A stretch of DNA of 6,068 nucleotides from Caulobacteraceae bacterium (GTDB lineage Bacteria; Pseudomonadota; Alphaproteobacteria; Caulobacterales; Caulobacteraceae): positions 1 through 6,068 of the forward strand of contig JADZBR010000134.1 of NCBI GenBank assembly GCA_020852035.1, given 5' to 3'. This document shows, in pieces, positions 4,867-6,068 of this stretch (the first letter of the stretch is position 1; each line of letters begins with the position of its first letter). The translations under genes were made by a program, and so were the position numbers. Under the pieces are notes generated by a model, which searched no databases, had not been told where the DNA came from, and saw nothing but the letters and a program-made list of their open reading frames with translations.

Positions 4867-5415
4867 ATGCATCGACATTTCCATCACAGACACGAACGCT
4901 GGAGCCGCCACGGCTTCGGGGGGCACATGCGCCACGCCATGCGCGGCGGGCGCCGCATGGGCCGGCTCCTTGAGCATGGCGACCTGCGCTTCGTGGTGCT
5001 CACCCTGCTCGCCGAGCAACCGCGCCACGGCTACGAGCTGATGCGCGAGCTGGAGGACCGCACGGGCGGCGCCTACCGGCCGAGCCCCGGAGTGATCTAC
5101 CCCACCCTGGCCATGCTGGAGGACGAGGGCTTCATCCGGCCGGTCGCCGAGGACGGCGGACGCAAGCAGTACGAAGCCACCGAGGCCGGCCGCGAGGCCC
5201 TGGCCAAGAACCGCGCCCAGGTGGACGCCATGTTCGAGCGCCTGGACGCCGCCGCCGCGCAGAGCGCGCTCTCCTCGCCCAAGGTGCTGCGCGCGATGGA
5301 GAATCTGCGCACGGCGGTGCGCCTGCGCCTTTCGCACGGCCCCCTGAGCCCGCTGCAGATCGACGCGGTGGCCGCCATCCTCGACCGCGCGGCGGCCGAG
5401 GTGGAAGGCGTCTAG
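4867..5415 (+). CDS. PadR-family regulator with histidine-rich N terminus, YqjI-like
   Basis: The 182-residue protein has an N-terminal extension with eight histidines in the first 23 residues (positions 2, 4, 6, 7, 9, 15, 20, 23), a PadR winged helix (about 36-110) with RHGYELMRELED, PSPGVIYPTLAMLEDEGFI (72-90) and GGRKQYEATEAG, and a C-terminal helical region (about 115-180) that should form the dimer. This arrangement matches E. coli YqjI, an iron/nickel-responsive repressor whose His/Cys-rich N terminus binds metal; here there are no cysteines. Metal sensing is an inference from that likeness. ATG 4867 has AGGA (4856-4859) seven bases upstream. A 39-bp dyad and further GAYATAT motifs lie just upstream, suggesting autoregulation. 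No siderophore reductase (yqjH) is adjacent. Confidence 0.88.
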   Translation: MHRHFHHRHERWSRHGFGGHMRHAMRGGRRMGRLLEHGDLRFVVLTLLAEQPRHGYELMRELEDRTGGAYRPSPGVIYPTLAMLEDEGFIRPVAEDGGRKQYEATEAGREALAKNRAQVDAMFERLDAAAAQSALSSPKVLRAMENLRTAVRLRLSHGPLSPLQIDAVAAILDRAAAEVEGV

Positions 5416-6068
5416 TCCATCAGCTTCTGGGCGAGGTAGGTGAACTCCAGCGCGATGCGCCGGGCCCGCTCGTTCAGGTTGGCGGCCGCCGCGTGCCCGC
5501 CGTCGATGTTCTCGTAGTAGAAGTAGGGATAGCCGTATTCCTTCAGCCGCGCGGCGGCCTTGCGGGCGTGGGCCGGGTGGACGCGGTCGTCCTTGGTGGA
5601 GGTCTCGAGGAACACCTCGGGGTATTTCTGGCCGCGGCGGAGATTCTGATAGGGCGAATATTTGAGGATGTACGCCTTCTCCGCCTCGATGCGCGGATCG
5701 CCGTATTCCCCCACCCAGGAGGCGCCGGCGCCGATGTGGGTGTAGCCGATCATGTCGAACAGCGGCACCTGGATGACGATGGCGTTGAACAGCTCCGGCT
5801 TCTGGGTCAGCGCCACGCCCATCAAGAGGCCGCCGTTCGAGCCGCCCATCGCGCCGAGCCGGCGCGGCGAGGTGATCTTGCGCGCGATCAGGTCCTCGGC
5901 GACCGCGAAGTAGTCGTCGAAGACCTTCTGGCGGTTTTCCTTCAGCCCGGCGGTGTGCCAGCGGGGCCCGAACTCGCCGCCGCCGCGGATATTGGCCACC
6001 ACATAGACCCCGCCGCGCTCCAGCCAGAGCTTGCCGACCGTGCCGGAGTAGCTGGGGGTCTGCGAGAC
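5412..6068 (-). CDS. S9 prolyl oligopeptidase-family serine peptidase, C-terminal part
   Basis: The last 218 residues of an alpha/beta-hydrolase peptidase are visible; the frame is open to the right edge, and the apparent start at 6002 is an internal GTG valine. Family features: LWLERGGVYVVANIRGGGEFG, the nucleophile Ser in GGSNGG (codon 5838-5840), the catalytic Asp in TKDDRVHP (5589-5591), and His in IDGGH (5493-5495), so the triad is complete. Such enzymes cleave peptides after proline, or related short substrates, and gate access with a beta-propeller that would lie off the window. Full members run near 680-720 residues and are often exported; that cannot be checked here. The gene is convergent with the PadR gene, and their stop codons overlap in CTAG (5412-5415). 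Confidence 0.92.
   Translation of the reverse strand, partial: VSQTPSYSGTVGKLWLERGGVYVVANIRGGGEFGPRWHTAGLKENRQKVFDDYFAVAEDLIARKITSPRRLGAMGGSNGGLLMGVALTQKPELFNAIVIQVPLFDMIGYTHIGAGASWVGEYGDPRIEAEKAYILKYSPYQNLRRGQKYPEVFLETSTKDDRVHPAHARKAAARLKEYGYPYFYYENIDGGHAAAANLNERARRIALEFTYLAQKLMD

Overview
The window looks like the chromosome of a GC-rich alphaproteobacterium of the Caulobacterales (Caulobacter/Phenylobacterium type). This rests on very high G+C, third-position GC bias, the gene order zauP-zapA-6S RNA-5-FCL, and protein sequences that read like Caulobacter orthologues. Genus is an inference. No phage, insertion sequence, CRISPR array or obvious island is visible; most of the window is core chromosome.

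Layout. At the left edge (2-199, +) is the C-terminal end of a PAP2/class A acid phosphatase. It faces a minus-strand cluster that reads right to left: zauP (2401-2676), zapA (2070-2396), a 6S RNA gene (about 1830-1998), 5-formyltetrahydrofolate cyclo-ligase (1115-1702) and a YmdB/TIGR00282 metallophosphoesterase (212-1054). Divergent from zauP, on the plus strand, is transketolase (2813-4783). An 83-bp AT-rich gap with a long dyad follows, then a histidine-rich YqjI-like PadR regulator (4867-5415). The window ends in the C-terminal 218 residues of an S9 prolyl oligopeptidase-family enzyme on the minus strand (5412-6068), whose stop codon overlaps the PadR stop in a shared CTAG.

How the genes fit together. 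ZauP and ZapA are a coiled-coil pair that focuses the Z-ring. The 6S RNA directly downstream regulates RNA polymerase, and the zapA-ssrS-5-FCL order matches the classical arrangement in Escherichia coli. The cyclo-ligase (folate one-carbon salvage) and the phosphodiesterase follow 60 bp apart and are probably co-transcribed. Transketolase serves the pentose phosphate pathway. The PadR protein is probably a metal-responsive autoregulator.

Main points for a second look: (1) the cyclo-ligase appears to start at CTG 1702, not ATG 1654, with a good Shine-Dalgarno; (2) that Shine-Dalgarno lies inside a palindromic repeat that is half of a larger inverted pair between 6S RNA and the gene; (3) a 39-bp dyad built from two GATATATC palindromes precedes the histidine-rich PadR gene, with further degenerate copies up to its start codon; (4) the 6S RNA itself, which no protein-based annotation would show. 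I see no clearly new multi-gene system here.
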